Source: Massilia sp. CF038
GTDB lineage: Bacteria; Pseudomonadota; Gammaproteobacteria; Burkholderiales; Burkholderiaceae_D
Assembly (NCBI RefSeq): GCF_900129765.1
Contig: NZ_FQWU01000001.1
Span: forward strand, 1,426,001 to 1,490,000
Length of the DNA stretch: 64,000 nt
Direction of reading: 5' to 3'
The notes under the pieces were generated by a model, which saw nothing but the letters and a program-made list of their open reading frames with translations, ran no database searches and was not told where the DNA came from. Positions 1 through 9,248 of this stretch are shown piece by piece (the stretch's first letter is position 1; each line of letters begins with the position of its first letter). The position numbers were made by a program, and so were the translations under genes.

Positions 1-339
1 CATGAAGGCCAGAGCGCACAGGTAAAGTTGATCGCCTATCCTTTCCAGCGTCACGGCATGTTGACTGGCAAGGTCATCCGGATCAGCGCAGACGCGGTCG
101 AACCTGCGCCGGGCAGCCGCGCAGCTGAGTCCAGTAGCGCCAGCGCGCCGCAGGGCGCCAGCTACAAGGCGCGCGTGCGCCTGGACCAGCAAGTGCTCAA
201 TGATGCACATGGCAACCGGCTGGCCATCACGCCAGGCATGCAGGTGGTCGCGGAAATCAACCAGGGCCAGCGCAGCGTACTGGAATATTTGCTGTCGCCC
301 GTCAGAAAAACTGTGCACGAGGCAGCGCGCGAACGCTGA
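1..339 (+). CDS. HlyD-family type I secretion membrane fusion protein, C-terminal end (partial)
   Basis: Only the last 112 codons are present; the frame is open from base 1, so the start lies outside the window. The end has the typical HlyD/PrtE adaptor pattern: a beta-rich stretch containing YPFQRHGMLTGKV, then GMQVVAEINQGQRSVLEYLL and a final LSPV segment. Proteins of this family sit in the inner membrane, span the periplasm and join an ABC exporter to a TolC-like outer membrane channel for one-step protein secretion. An Ala/Ser-rich insert at about residues 40-58 is not typical but is common in high-GC relatives. The ABC partner is presumably upstream. The family call is secure; the substrate cannot be seen. 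Confidence 0.9.
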   Translation, partial: HEGQSAQVKLIAYPFQRHGMLTGKVIRISADAVEPAPGSRAAESSSASAPQGASYKARVRLDQQVLNDAHGNRLAITPGMQVVAEINQGQRSVLEYLLSPVRKTVHEAARER

Positions 340-439
340 TACGTTCAGGTAGGGCCGCTGCCAGTTTTCCGTGCACGGACATTAATCCTTTGTACTTCAA
401 GGCCTTGCGCGCTGAAACCGGACTTGTTAACAGTGTTGT

Positions 440-454
440 CCACAGAATCTGTGG
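440..454. repeat. 15-bp perfect palindrome in the 340-544 intergenic gap
   Basis: CCACAGA-A-TCTGTGG is a perfect inverted repeat about 100 bases after the secretion adaptor stop and 90 bases before the next start. No T-tract follows, so it is not a standard terminator. It could be an operator or a weak hairpin. Nothing else is recognisable in this 205-base gap. Confidence 0.4.
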
Positions 455-544
455 GCAGTTTGGCGTCCGCCCCAGCCGGCTTTGATTGCGCGGGGCCGGC
501 TTTCATGGTCAGATGCTTGTCTGACCCACGTGACAAGGCTAGCC

Positions 545-1003
545 ATGCACCGACTGTTTCTTTTGCTCGTTTTCGCCGCGGCGCCACTGCAGGCGCAAAC
601 TGCCGGCCCCGCCGATCCACCATTGATTGAACGCGCCGTGCGCGACTATATCGAGTCACAGCACTTGGCCGATCCGGCCCGTATGGAACGCGCTCTCGAT
701 CCCCGGCTGGCCAAGCGCACCTACTGGCGGAAGGCCGATGGGACAGAATTCATCATGCAAACGGACTTTGCGGCCATGCTCAAGGTGGCTGGAACGTACA
801 ACCAGGACGGCAGCAAATTCCCCGCGCAGCCACGGGTCGACATCCGGATTCTCGATGTGGATCAGCGCGTTGCCACCGTCAAGCTGAGCGCAGACGAGTG
901 GATCGACTACATGCATCTGTACAAGAATCAGAAAGGCGAGTGGAAGATCATTAACGTGCTGTGGCAGTACCACGATACGGCACGCCAGGCCAGCAAGAAG
1001 TAG
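545..1003 (+). CDS. Secreted putative lumazine-binding (NTF2-like fold) protein
   Basis: This 152-residue protein begins with a short hydrophobic signal peptide ending near LQAQTAG. The mature part follows the pattern of the putative lumazine-binding family (SnoaL/NTF2-like fold): an N-terminal helix with IERAVRDYIESQHLADPARM, a WRKADG segment, and a C-terminal strand pair YKNQKGEWKIINVLWQY. I chose the ATG at 545 because it directly precedes the signal peptide; a longer open frame starting at 482 has no such sense. Members are small periplasmic or secreted proteins of unproven function, and no ligand can be assigned. It is convergent with the next gene, with only nine bases between them. Confidence 0.75.
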   Translation: MHRLFLLLVFAAAPLQAQTAGPADPPLIERAVRDYIESQHLADPARMERALDPRLAKRTYWRKADGTEFIMQTDFAAMLKVAGTYNQDGSKFPAQPRVDIRILDVDQRVATVKLSADEWIDYMHLYKNQKGEWKIINVLWQYHDTARQASKK

Positions 1004-1012
1004 TGCTCGGGC

Positions 1013-1435
1013 CTAGAAGCCTTCTGCCGCCAGCAACTCAAGCGACCAGTCCCTGGCGCTTTCGTAGTCGAGAAACAGCCCGCGGGGTGGGCTGCCGTCG
1101 TAAATACGTGCGTACATCGGCTCAAACAGGGCGCGGCCTTCCACATCGGCGGCGGCCACCACCGGGTTGCCAATGCAGCGCATGTGGGCCGTGGTGTAGA
1201 CGATGACTTCGGCCAGCCGGTCCAGCGCCTCGGGCGGGCACAGAAGCGAGCCAGTCACAATCGTCATGTGGACGTGCGGACCCGTGGCCGCCAATTGCTT
1301 GACCATCGGATGGGCTGCCTTCATCCATGTATTGACGAGCTCAAGGTTCCACGGGCCGACCAGTTCCGACACCAGGATGCGGCCTTCCAGGCGTAGCTTG
1401 TACTCCCCGTGTGGAATGAACTTCAGTATTGGCAT
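1013..1435 (-). CDS. Hypothetical protein, STAS/SpoIIAA-like
   Basis: A 140-residue cytoplasmic protein without signal peptide or membrane segment. It starts MPILKFIPHGEYKLRLEGRI, and the alternation of strands and helices, with IVVYTTAH-like and GLFLDYESARDW segments, resembles small SpoIIAA/STAS-like proteins, though I cannot prove membership. The open frame continues upstream into the antisense of the SMP-30 gene; the ATG at 1435 is chosen because upstream codons read as a shadow of that gene. It may follow the SMP-30-like gene on the same transcript, 64 bases downstream of it. No function is assigned. Confidence 0.6.
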   Translation of the reverse strand: MPILKFIPHGEYKLRLEGRILVSELVGPWNLELVNTWMKAAHPMVKQLAATGPHVHMTIVTGSLLCPPEALDRLAEVIVYTTAHMRCIGNPVVAAADVEGRALFEPMYARIYDGSPPRGLFLDYESARDWSLELLAAEGF

Positions 1436-1499
1436 TGGGACGGCAGTTGGTTTGCGAAATTGTTCGTGACAATTATCGCAGGTCTTGGCAACACGCCGT

Positions 1500-2402
1500 T
1501 TACCGTAGCTGCTGCCACTCGTTACCAGGCCGGTCGGCCCGGAATTGCAGCAGTTGGCCTTTTTCCATTTCGGTGACATACACGGTGCGGCCATCGGGCC
1601 CGCCAAAGGCAAGGTTGCTCGGCTTGCTGCCGGGCAGGGCGATTTCGCGCAGCACGCGCCCCTTGGGGGAGAGCTTGACCACCGTGCCTTTGCCATGCCG
1701 GGTCACGTACAGGTTGCCGTCCACGTCGGTGCGCATGCCGTCCAGACCAAAATCGGCAAAGCGCGCAAACACCCGTTTGCCCGACAGGCTGCCATCAGAA
1801 TCAATGGCAAACGCCCAGATGATGCGCTGCACGCTCTCACCCACATACAGGGTGCGCCCGTCAGGGCTCACTTCAATCCCGTTGGCCGTTCCCATGCCGG
1901 TCGCGACCACGCGCGCTTTTCCGGCCGTATCGATGCGCCACACCTGGCCGCCATTGTTCTTCCAGTCGGGGTCACTTGCGTACAGCACGCCGTCGGCGGT
2001 GATCGCCAGATCGTTTGGCTGGTACATGGCCTCATCATGGGCGAACACGGTCACCGCGCGCGTGGCCGGATCGATGCGTAAAATACTGTGGCCCACGTAG
2101 TCGGCCACGTAGAGCGTACCGTCCTTGCCAATGCGGATGCCGTTGCCCACGGCGTTTCCGGGCAAGGTGACAAACAGCTCCGGCGTGCCTTGGGCGACCA
2201 CGCCGATAGTCTGTTGACGCGCGAAATTGACAGCGTAGAGGCGTCCGGCTGCGTCAACCGCCGGACCTTCAATGCCGGACGTGAAACTGTGGGGCGCAGT
2301 CAGGGCCGTCACAGTAAATTCGCGGGCCGGTTTGTCCTGCGCGTAGCTGCTTGATGCCAGCAGTGCCGCCAGCACCGGCATCATTGAAATCCATGTCTTC
2401 AT
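1500..2402 (-). CDS. Secreted SMP-30/gluconolactonase/LRE-like beta-propeller protein
   Basis: A 300-residue protein with a signal peptide (about residues 1-22, ending SSSYAQD) and then repeated propeller blades: EGPAVDAAGRLYAVN, GNGIRIGKDGTLYVADY, PNDLAITADGVLYASD, NGIEVSPDGRTLYV and GLDGMRTDVDGNLYV. The metal-binding positions of SMP-30 proteins (an E in the first blade, N and D in later blades) have plausible counterparts in EGP, PND and NGI/GMRTD. Family members hydrolyse lactones or bind sugars in the periplasm; the substrate here is unknown. The ATG at 2402 begins the signal peptide. It stands alone downstream of the regA gene, with an 80-base gap. Confidence 0.85.
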   Translation of the reverse strand: MKTWISMMPVLAALLASSSYAQDKPAREFTVTALTAPHSFTSGIEGPAVDAAGRLYAVNFARQQTIGVVAQGTPELFVTLPGNAVGNGIRIGKDGTLYVADYVGHSILRIDPATRAVTVFAHDEAMYQPNDLAITADGVLYASDPDWKNNGGQVWRIDTAGKARVVATGMGTANGIEVSPDGRTLYVGESVQRIIWAFAIDSDGSLSGKRVFARFADFGLDGMRTDVDGNLYVTRHGKGTVVKLSPKGRVLREIALPGSKPSNLAFGGPDGRTVYVTEMEKGQLLQFRADRPGNEWQQLR

Positions 2403-2482
2403 TTGAGTGCGCCAAGAGGAGTCTGGCACCGATTGTAGCGCATCAATTGAGCGGCGATGTTCCAGCCGTGCTGTGCTTGATC

Positions 2483-3019
2483 CTACTTCACGCGCCGTTT
2501 TTCGAGCTTGCGCGCCAGCGTACGGCGGTGCATGCCGAGCTGGCGCGCCGCTTCTGAAATATTGAAGTTGTTCTCCGCCAGCACAGCGTGGATGTGTTCC
2601 CACTCCAGCGTTTTAATGGAGCTGGGTCGCTCGGTCTGTCCCAGCTCGGTGCTGCCGTCGACGTGACTGAAGGCCGCTTCGATGTCATCGCTGTTGGCTG
2701 GCTTGGCCAGATACTGACGGGCACCGAGCTTGATTGCGTCCACCGCCGTGCCAATGCTGGCAAAGCCGGTCAGCACCACGATCGACATGGCGGGATCGTG
2801 CGCGTGCAGCAGCTGCACGCAGGCCAGCCCCGACTGGGCACCCGCCAGCTTCAGGTCGACCACGGCGAATTCGGGTGAATTGGTCTGCAAAACGGTGCAC
2901 GCCTGCTCGTAGCTGGCCGCATGCAGCACGCGATAACCGCGCCGTTCGAATGAGCGGCCCAGGGTACGGGCAAAGGCGGCGTCGTCTTCGATGATCAGCA
3001 GTTCGCGTTCATCCGACAT
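2483..3019 (-). CDS. regA: Redox response regulator RegA/PrrA/ActR type
   Basis: The 178-residue protein has an N-terminal receiver domain with acidic pair E11-D12-D13, phospho-acceptor D55 in VVDLKL, and a conserved Lys in YLAKPAN. A linker leads to a Fis-type helix-turn-helix, NISEAARQLGMHRRTLARKL, at about residues 152-173. This short receiver-plus-Fis layout without an AAA+ domain is diagnostic of RegA/PrrA/ActR/RoxR. The start at 3019 overlaps the end of regB by 11 bases, implying translational coupling. Family members control respiratory and redox-linked genes, so the cyo operon upstream on the same strand is a likely target. That target is inferred. Confidence 0.93.
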   Translation of the reverse strand: MSDERELLIIEDDAAFARTLGRSFERRGYRVLHAASYEQACTVLQTNSPEFAVVDLKLAGAQSGLACVQLLHAHDPAMSIVVLTGFASIGTAVDAIKLGARQYLAKPANSDDIEAAFSHVDGSTELGQTERPSSIKTLEWEHIHAVLAENNFNISEAARQLGMHRRTLARKLEKRRVK

Positions 3020-4346
3020 CGTCGTCTCCGATCTCGACGGCGATGGCAGCCAGCGGCAGGCTGACACGCACAGCGGCGCCGCCCTCGGCCAAATTGCGCG
3101 CCTCGACCGTGCCGCCCAGCGTGCGAGCCACATTCACCACCAGGAACAGGCCCAGGCCGCCCCCGGGGCGCCCTTTGGTGGACTGGTAAGGCGTGCCGAA
3201 GTGCGCCAGCATGTCGGGGGCAAAGCCGGGGCCGCGGTCACGCACTTCAAGCGTCACGATGCCATCGGTTTCGGTGGCGACCACACTGATCCACTGGGGC
3301 GAGGCTTCCAGTGCGTTTTCCAGCACATTCCAGATCATCTGCTTGAAGGTGGAATCCGACACCACGGCCACGTCGCGCCCGATCCGGTTTTCGTAGTGGA
3401 AGGTGCCGATGTGGCGGCCGTCGCGCCATTCGGCCACCAGCTGGTCGAGGAAGTATTTGATGCTGGTGCGCCCCGATGCTTCGCCGCGTGCTTCGCCGGC
3501 GGACATGAGGATGCCGCTGACGATGGTTTTGCAGCGCGCAAGCTGGGCCTGCATTTCACCTATCTCAGCCAGCAGCTCGGGGTTGTTGGTGAATTCGGGC
3601 ATGCGGCGCCAGTCGCCCAGAATGACGGCCATGGTCGACAGCGGGGTACCAAGTTCGTGGGCCGCGCCGGAGGCCAGCAGACCCATACGCACGATGTGTT
3701 CTTCTTCCACCGCGCGCTGGCGCAGCGTGGCCAGCTGGGCGTCGCCGGCGCGCAGGTTGCGGCTGATGCGGGTGATGAAAATGGCCAGCAGCACCGCATT
3801 GAGCACCACGCTGATCAAAATCCCCTGAATATACAAACTGCTCAGGCCGTTCTGGTAGTCCTGCGGCAGCGCCAGCGGCTCGGCAAACAGCGCCAGGATT
3901 GCCAGGCACAGGCCGACAATGCCGACCACAATCCAGGTGGTCCAGCGTCTGAGCAAAATCGCGCTCAGGATTACCTGCAGCAGGTACAGGAAGACAAAAG
4001 GGTTGCTCATGCCGCCGCTCAGGTACAACTGGGCCGTCAGGCTGGCCACATCCATCAGCAGGGCCAGAAACACCTGGCCGTTGGTGACGGTGCGCTCTTC
4101 CTGCCAGCGCAAATGGCTGAACAAATTAAAGGCGATCAGGCAGGCCAGCACTTGCAGCATGGGCGCCAGCGGCAATTGCACCCCAAAGCCGAGGGTAACC
4201 GTGGCGATCGTGGTGATCTGGCCGGCCACCGCAATCCAGCGCAGCTCGATCAGATACTGCATGTTGCGGTAGCCCGCGGCGTGGCGCGCGGTTGCGGTGG
4301 GCCGCGGCGCCTGCTGCCAGGCGGCCTGTCCGATGGTTCGTTGCAT
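3009..4346 (-). CDS. regB: Redox/quinone sensor histidine kinase RegB/PrrB/RoxS type
   Basis: A 445-residue membrane histidine kinase. About six hydrophobic segments cover residues 30-195. The loop GGMSNPF at 111-117 matches the conserved GGxxNPF heptapeptide that binds ubiquinone in RegB. The H-box AAHELGTPLST places the phospho-histidine at 230. A cysteine at 272 in ARCKTI sits where the redox-active cysteine of RegB is expected, about 40 residues after the histidine. N-box and G-box (GGGLGLFL) follow. It lies 11 bases after SURF1 and overlaps regA. It should phosphorylate RegA in response to respiratory redox state; the residue assignments are from memory of the family. Confidence 0.93.
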   Translation of the reverse strand: MQRTIGQAAWQQAPRPTATARHAAGYRNMQYLIELRWIAVAGQITTIATVTLGFGVQLPLAPMLQVLACLIAFNLFSHLRWQEERTVTNGQVFLALLMDVASLTAQLYLSGGMSNPFVFLYLLQVILSAILLRRWTTWIVVGIVGLCLAILALFAEPLALPQDYQNGLSSLYIQGILISVVLNAVLLAIFITRISRNLRAGDAQLATLRQRAVEEEHIVRMGLLASGAAHELGTPLSTMAVILGDWRRMPEFTNNPELLAEIGEMQAQLARCKTIVSGILMSAGEARGEASGRTSIKYFLDQLVAEWRDGRHIGTFHYENRIGRDVAVVSDSTFKQMIWNVLENALEASPQWISVVATETDGIVTLEVRDRGPGFAPDMLAHFGTPYQSTKGRPGGGLGLFLVVNVARTLGGTVEARNLAEGGAAVRVSLPLAAIAVEIGDDDVG

Positions 4347-4357
4347 GGTTCTGCCCT

Positions 4358-5065
4358 TCAGCTGGTCGACGGTTGGCCGGTGCGCGCGACCAGCACGCAG
4401 CCGCCGGCCGCCATCAAGCTTAATGCAAACCAGGTGATTGCGTACACCAGATGATTGTTATTGAATGCGATAACGGTCAAGCCGCCCACCGGCGCGCCGG
4501 TGGCCGCACCAGGCGTCGCATCCTGGTCGAGGAAGTAGGGGGCCACAGGGCCCAGGCCGCGGGCGGCGGCAATGGCTTGCACATTGCGGGTGTACCAGCG
4601 CTGGGTGCCAGGATCGTTTTCGCGCAGCAGGGGCTTGTCGCGCTCACTCATGCGCAGCAGGCCGGTAATGCTGGTGTGCCCAGGGCCGGCAGGCGGCGCA
4701 GCGCGCCCTGGCACATAGCCCCGGTTGACCAGAACGGTGCTGCCATCATCGCTGCGAAACGGGGTCAGTACCCAGTAGCCGGGGCCCAGTACGGTGGAAG
4801 CCTGCACCAGCGTGGCGTCATCGTCCTGAAAGCGGCCGCTCAGGCGCAGGTGGCGGTATTCATCCTGGTCCCGCCGCAGGCGCGGCCAGCTGGTGGGCGG
4901 GGGCGCGGCAGCCGGCGCAGCGTGGACCCGCGCGTCAACCTGGGCAATCAGGGCTTGCTTCCACTGCAGGCGCTGCACTTGCCAGACGCCCAGTGCGAGC
5001 AACAGTGCGCTGAGCACGGCCAGGCACAGTACCACGCTCCAGCGCGCCCGGCGCGACCGCGTCAT
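4358..5065 (-). CDS. SURF1-family oxidase assembly protein
   Basis: A 235-residue protein with one N-terminal and one C-terminal membrane helix (about residues 12-28 and 208-228) around a periplasmic domain, the standard SURF1 topology. Family motifs visible are GVWQVQRLQWKQALI near the N-terminus, GRF, GYWVLTPF, VLVNRGYVP, and NNHLVYAITWFALS near the C-terminus. SURF1 proteins help insert haem into haem-copper oxidases. Its ATG overlaps the cyoD stop by four bases (ATGA), so it is probably made for the adjacent quinol oxidase rather than for a cytochrome c oxidase. Confidence 0.92.
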   Translation of the reverse strand: MTRSRRARWSVVLCLAVLSALLLALGVWQVQRLQWKQALIAQVDARVHAAPAAAPPPTSWPRLRRDQDEYRHLRLSGRFQDDDATLVQASTVLGPGYWVLTPFRSDDGSTVLVNRGYVPGRAAPPAGPGHTSITGLLRMSERDKPLLRENDPGTQRWYTRNVQAIAAARGLGPVAPYFLDQDATPGAATGAPVGGLTVIAFNNNHLVYAITWFALSLMAAGGCVLVARTGQPSTS

Positions 5066-5463
5066 GGGGTGTCGGCATGCATGGTGTGGTTCATCATGCC
5101 TGGCATCATGTTGTGGTTGAGGTGGTACATCACCCAGATCGATCCGCTCAGCATGATCACCAGCAGCATGAAGGTAAACAGCAGGGCCAGCAAGGACCAG
5201 CCGCCTTCGGCCTTGGTGTTCATGTGCAGGAAGTACACCATGTGCACGACGATCTGTACGGCGGCTAGGGCCAGCAGCACGAAGCCGGTCATGCTGGAGC
5301 TGGTGATCACCTTGCCCATCACCAGCCAGAATGGAATGGCGGTCAGGACCACGGCCAGCACGAAGCCGATCACATAGCCGCGCAGGGTGGAGTGGGGGCC
5401 GCTGTCGTGGTCATCGTGGTGGTCATGATCGTGGCCGCTTGGCGTGTGCGAAGGTGCGCTCAT
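5062..5463 (-). CDS. cyoD: Cytochrome bo3-type quinol oxidase subunit IV
   Basis: A 133-residue protein with three membrane helices, the CyoD pattern: [18 protein letters not shown], then a helix containing [12 protein letters not shown], then [14 protein letters not shown] followed by WVMYHLN. The N-terminus is unusually rich in His and Asp (residues 9-20), possibly metal-binding, and the C-terminus is Met/His-rich. It overlaps cyoC by four bases upstream and SURF1 by four bases downstream. Subunit IV is an accessory subunit thought to assist assembly of the CuB centre. Confidence 0.95.
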   Translation of the reverse strand: MSAPSHTPSGHDHDHHDDHDSGPHSTLRGYVIGFVLAVVLTAIPFWLVMGKVITSSSMTGFVLLALAAVQIVVHMVYFLHMNTKAEGGWSLLALLFTFMLLVIMLSGSIWVMYHLNHNMMPGMMNHTMHADTP

Positions 5464-6080
5464 GGCAGCACTCCCATCAGGTAGACAAAGGTGAAGACGC
5501 CGATCCAGACGACGTCGAGGAAGTGCCAGAACATCGACAGGCACATCAGGCGGCGGCGGTTTTCCGGCGTCAGCCCATGCTTGCCCAGCTGGACCATCAG
5601 CGTCACCAGCCAGATGATGCCCGAGGCGACGTGCAGGCCGTGCGTGCCCACCAGCGTGAAGAAGGCAGTCAGGAAGCCGCTGCGCTGCGGGCCGGCGCCT
5701 TCGCCGATCAGGTGCGCGAACTCGTACAGTTCCAGGCCGATGAAGCCGGCGCCCAGCAAACCGGTGATGCCCAGCCAGATCAGGGTGGCGCGCAGGCGCC
5801 GCCGCTGCATTTCGAGCATGGCAAAGCCGAAGGTGATCGACGAGAGCAGCAGCAGCGAGGTGTTGAGCGCCACCAGCGGCAGATCGAACAGTTCTGCGCC
5901 GGTGGGGCCGCCCGCGTAGTTGCGCCCCAGGACAGCGTAAGTCGCGAACAGCGCGGCAAACACCAGGCAATCGCTCATCAGGTAAATCCAGAAACCGAGC
6001 AGGGTGCCGTTTTCAGGATGGTGTTCGCGCACGTAAAAACGGGCGCTTGGGTCGGTGGCGGGGAGCGTAATATCAGACAT
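5460..6080 (-). CDS. cyoC: Cytochrome bo3-type quinol oxidase subunit III
   Basis: A 206-residue membrane protein with five predicted helices, as in CyoC. Recognisable segments are [20 protein letters not shown] near residue 30, the [15 protein letters not shown] stretch of the haem-copper oxidase subunit III family, and [19 protein letters not shown] at the end. It has no catalytic metals of its own and stabilises subunit I. The start overlaps the end of cyoB by eight bases, and its stop overlaps cyoD. Confidence 0.96.
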   Translation of the reverse strand: MSDITLPATDPSARFYVREHHPENGTLLGFWIYLMSDCLVFAALFATYAVLGRNYAGGPTGAELFDLPLVALNTSLLLLSSITFGFAMLEMQRRRLRATLIWLGITGLLGAGFIGLELYEFAHLIGEGAGPQRSGFLTAFFTLVGTHGLHVASGIIWLVTLMVQLGKHGLTPENRRRLMCLSMFWHFLDVVWIGVFTFVYLMGVLP

Positions 6081-8076
6081 GGCTATCCAGCATCAGGGAG
6101 CGACTGTGTTCGGTCCGGGCGACCTGCTCGGCCGGAATGAAGTAGTCGCGTTTGTAATTGAAAGTGTGAACGATGATCGCGGCCAGCAGGGCAACTGCAC
6201 CCACGCCGGCGATGAGCCACATGTGCCAGATCAGGGCGAAGCCCACCAGGCCGCTGAGCATGGCGATGACGAAGCCGGCACCGGTATTTTTTGGCATATG
6301 GATCGGCATGAAGTTCTCGCGCGGACGGGCATACGCGTTCGCTTTCATGTCGGCCCAGGTATCGTTGTCATACACCTGGGGCGTGAAGGCAAAGTTGTAG
6401 TCCGGCGGCGGCGACGAGGTCGACCACTCGAGCGTGCGGCCATTCCAAGGGTCGCCCGTCACATCGCGCAGGGCGGCGCGGTTGCGGTAGCTGACCACGA
6501 ACTGGATCAGCATCGAAGCAATCCCCAGCGCGACCAGCACGGCGCCAATGGCGGCCACCACAAACCAGATCTGTAGTGAGGGGTCGTCAAAGTGGCTGAC
6601 ACGGCGCGTCACGCCCATCAGGCCAAGTACATACAGCGGCATGAAGGCCAGGTAGAAGCCGACCACCCAGAACCAGAACGAGCATTTGCCCCAGAATTCA
6701 TCGAGCTTGTAGCCGAAGGCTTTCGGGAACCAGTAGTTAATGCCAGCGAAGACGCCAAACACCACGCCACCAATGATCACGTTGTGGAAGTGCGCAATCA
6801 GGAACAGGCTGTTATGCAGCACGAAGTCAGCCGCCGGCACCGCCAGCAGCACGCCGGTCATGCCACCGATAACGAAGGTGATCATGAAAGCGATGGTCCA
6901 CAGCATGGGCAGCTCGAAGCGGATGCGGCCACGGTACATGGTAAACAGCCAGTTGAAGATCTTGGCCCCGGTCGGGATCGAGATGATCATGGTGGTAATA
7001 CCAAAGAACGAGTTGACCGAGGCGCCAGAACCCATGGTGAAGAAGTGGTGCAGCCAGACCAGGTAGGACAAAATGGTAATGACTACGGTGGCATACACCA
7101 TCGAGGTGTAGCCGAACAGGCGCTTGCCCGAGAAGGTCGACACCACTTCCGAGAACACGCCAAACACCGGCAGGATCAGGATATACACCTCGGGGTGGCC
7201 CCAGATCCAGATCAGGTTCACATACATCATGGCGTTGCCGCCCAAATCGTTGGTGAAGAAGTGGGTGCCGGCCATGCGGTCGAGCGAGAGCATGCCCAGA
7301 ACCGCGGTCAGTACCGGGAAGGCGGCCACGATCAGCACGTTGGTGCACAGTGAGGTCCAGGTAAATACAGGCATCTTCATCAGCGTCATGCCGGGCGCGC
7401 GCATTTTGACGATGGTGGCGATCAGGTTGATCCCGGATAGCAGCGTGCCTACCCCGGCGATCTGCAAGGACCAGATGTAGTAATCCACGCCCGGATCGGG
7501 GCTGGCCATGATGCCCGACAGGGGCGGGTAGGCCAGCCAGCCGGTGCGGGCGAATTCACCCACGAACAGCGACACCATGGTCAGGCCGCCGCCGGCTGCC
7601 GTCATCCAGAACGAGAAGTTGTTCAGGAAGGGGAAGGCGACGTCGCGCGCACCGATCTGCAGCGGCACCACGTAGTTCATCAAGCCAGTCACGAGCGGCA
7701 TGGCCACGAAGAAGATCATGATCACGCCGTGCGCGGTAAAGATCTGGTCATAGTGGTGGGGCGGCAGGAAGCCGGCGTTGTCGCCAAAGGCCATGGCTTG
7801 CTGGGCGCGCATCATCAGGGCGTCGGCAAAGCCGCGCAGCAGCATGACGATACCGAAGATGATGTACATGATGCCGATTTTTTTGTGGTCGATACTGGTG
7901 ATCCAGTTGCGCCACAGCGGGCCCCATTGCTTGAAATAGGTGAGGGCGCCCAGCATGGCTGCGCCGCCAAGCGCCACCATGATGAAGGTCGCGATCAGGA
8001 TCGGCTCGTGGAGGGGAATCGCTTCCCAGGACAGCCGCCCCAGCAGCGGCATCGATTGATCAATATTGTTTTGCAT
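6073..8076 (-). CDS. cyoB: Cytochrome bo3-type quinol oxidase subunit I
   Basis: The 667-residue catalytic subunit binds low-spin haem, high-spin haem and CuB and reduces oxygen to water while pumping protons. The CuB/Tyr site is seen in [17 protein letters not shown], the paired CuB histidines in WLHHFFTMG, and the haem ligands in [12 protein letters not shown]. The length matches E. coli CyoB (about 663), longer than cytochrome c oxidase subunit I because of extra N- and C-terminal helices, which supports quinol rather than cytochrome c oxidation. It overlaps cyoA by 17 bases and cyoC by eight. Confidence 0.98.
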   Translation of the reverse strand: MQNNIDQSMPLLGRLSWEAIPLHEPILIATFIMVALGGAAMLGALTYFKQWGPLWRNWITSIDHKKIGIMYIIFGIVMLLRGFADALMMRAQQAMAFGDNAGFLPPHHYDQIFTAHGVIMIFFVAMPLVTGLMNYVVPLQIGARDVAFPFLNNFSFWMTAAGGGLTMVSLFVGEFARTGWLAYPPLSGIMASPDPGVDYYIWSLQIAGVGTLLSGINLIATIVKMRAPGMTLMKMPVFTWTSLCTNVLIVAAFPVLTAVLGMLSLDRMAGTHFFTNDLGGNAMMYVNLIWIWGHPEVYILILPVFGVFSEVVSTFSGKRLFGYTSMVYATVVITILSYLVWLHHFFTMGSGASVNSFFGITTMIISIPTGAKIFNWLFTMYRGRIRFELPMLWTIAFMITFVIGGMTGVLLAVPAADFVLHNSLFLIAHFHNVIIGGVVFGVFAGINYWFPKAFGYKLDEFWGKCSFWFWVVGFYLAFMPLYVLGLMGVTRRVSHFDDPSLQIWFVVAAIGAVLVALGIASMLIQFVVSYRNRAALRDVTGDPWNGRTLEWSTSSPPPDYNFAFTPQVYDNDTWADMKANAYARPRENFMPIHMPKNTGAGFVIAMLSGLVGFALIWHMWLIAGVGAVALLAAIIVHTFNYKRDYFIPAEQVARTEHSRSLMLDSHV

Positions 8077-9058
8077 TGTTCGCCTCTACGGATACGGTTG
8101 GCTTGACACAGAAGCTGTCAATGCCCGATTGCGCCAGCTGGCCTGGTGGCGTTGCAACGTTGAGCTGGCCCATCATCTGGCTCATGCACATGGTGCCCGG
8201 CTCGACGCAGCGCTCGACAATGGCGTCAAACAGGCCGATTTCGGCTGTGCTGAAGTGGCGCACTGCGTCTTTGATGCTGGGTTTTTCCAGTTGCAGGTAA
8301 GTGGCGCGGTCCAGCGCGCCGCCGCCGGCCTTGACCGAGCGGACCCATTCTTCAAAGCCTGCCGCATCTTTGCCATGGAACTTGAAGCGCATGTCCGAGA
8401 AGCCTGCGCCGCTGTAGTTGGCGGAAAAGCCCTCGTACACGCCATGCTTGTTGATGACGGCATTGAGCGTGGTCTGCATGCCCGGCATGGCGTAAATCTG
8501 ACCAGCCAGTGCGGGCACATAGAAGGAATTCATCACGGTCGAGGCGGACAGCTTGAACTGCACCGGCACGTCGACCGGCGCCACCAGTTCATTGACGGTG
8601 GCGATGCCTTGTTCCGGATAGATGAACAGCCATTTCCAGTCCATGGCGACCACTTCCACCACCAGCGGCTTGACGTTGGGGGCCAGCGGACGGGCCGCAT
8701 CGATCCGGCTCAGGGGGCGGTAGGGGTCAAGGACGTGGGTACTGATCCAGGTGATCAGGCCCAGCGCAATAATGATCAGGAGCGGTGCGCCCCAGATGAC
8801 CAGTTCGAGGCGGGTGGAGTGGTCCCAGTCGGGTGCGTAAGTGGCCGAAGTGTTGCTTGCGCGATAACGCCACGCAAACACAATGGTCAGGATGATGACC
8901 GGCACAATGATCAGCAACATCAGCACGGTCGACACAACAATCAGTTGTGCCTGCTGAGCGGCGATGTCGCCGGACGGCTTCATCACCACCGTATTGCAGG
9001 CGGTAAGCAGCGCTAGGGGCGAGAGCAATATTGCACGGCGTACAAGAGGGGCAATCAT
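8060..9058 (-). CDS. cyoA: Cytochrome bo3-type quinol oxidase subunit II (lipoprotein)
   Basis: A 332-residue lipoprotein with lipobox LLTAC near residue 20, two membrane helices (about 37-62 and 83-105) and a periplasmic cupredoxin-like domain. The domain contains [22 protein letters not shown] and [23 protein letters not shown]. The CuA-binding cysteines of cytochrome c oxidase subunit II are missing, as expected for a quinol oxidase. It is the first gene of the cyo-SURF1-regBA unit; the promoter must lie in 9059-9248. The C-terminus has several Cys residues ([14 protein letters not shown]), which is less usual. Confidence 0.96.
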   Translation of the reverse strand: MIAPLVRRAILLSPLALLTACNTVVMKPSGDIAAQQAQLIVVSTVLMLLIIVPVIILTIVFAWRYRASNTSATYAPDWDHSTRLELVIWGAPLLIIIALGLITWISTHVLDPYRPLSRIDAARPLAPNVKPLVVEVVAMDWKWLFIYPEQGIATVNELVAPVDVPVQFKLSASTVMNSFYVPALAGQIYAMPGMQTTLNAVINKHGVYEGFSANYSGAGFSDMRFKFHGKDAAGFEEWVRSVKAGGGALDRATYLQLEKPSIKDAVRHFSTAEIGLFDAIVERCVEPGTMCMSQMMGQLNVATPPGQLAQSGIDSFCVKPTVSVEANNAKQY

Positions 9059-9121
9059 GCGGTTCTATGTTCTGGTGAGTCGAGCTTCGTACTCTACAGA
9101 TTGGAACCATGCCCGGCGATT

Positions 9122-9176
9122 GGACAAATTGTCCCACCCCCTGCGCACGCCTTGGGCAGCGATGGACAAACCGTCC
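9122..9176. promoter_or_regulatory. Two 13-bp palindromes in the cyoA/MFS divergent region
   Basis: GGACAA-A-TTGTCC (9122-9134) is a perfect inverted repeat. GGACAAACCGTCC (9164-9176) is a second, imperfect copy. Their centres are 42 bases apart, about four helical turns, so a dimeric regulator could bind both on one DNA face. They lie between cyoA (starts at 9058, minus strand) and the MFS gene (starts at 9249, plus strand). They do not match the FNR consensus. The regulator is unknown; RegA is one possibility but its sites are usually described differently. Confidence 0.5.
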
Positions 9177-9248
9177 CCCTCTGGTGCATGATGAGCTCGG
9201 GCCTGCCATCACGGCCAGCCTACCTAGAACAAGCAGGAGACAAAGCGC

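Noticed and set aside
436-444. TTGTCCACA, like a DnaA box.
   Set aside because: A single weak match inside a palindrome, with no cluster, AT-rich region or dnaA/dnaN gene nearby.
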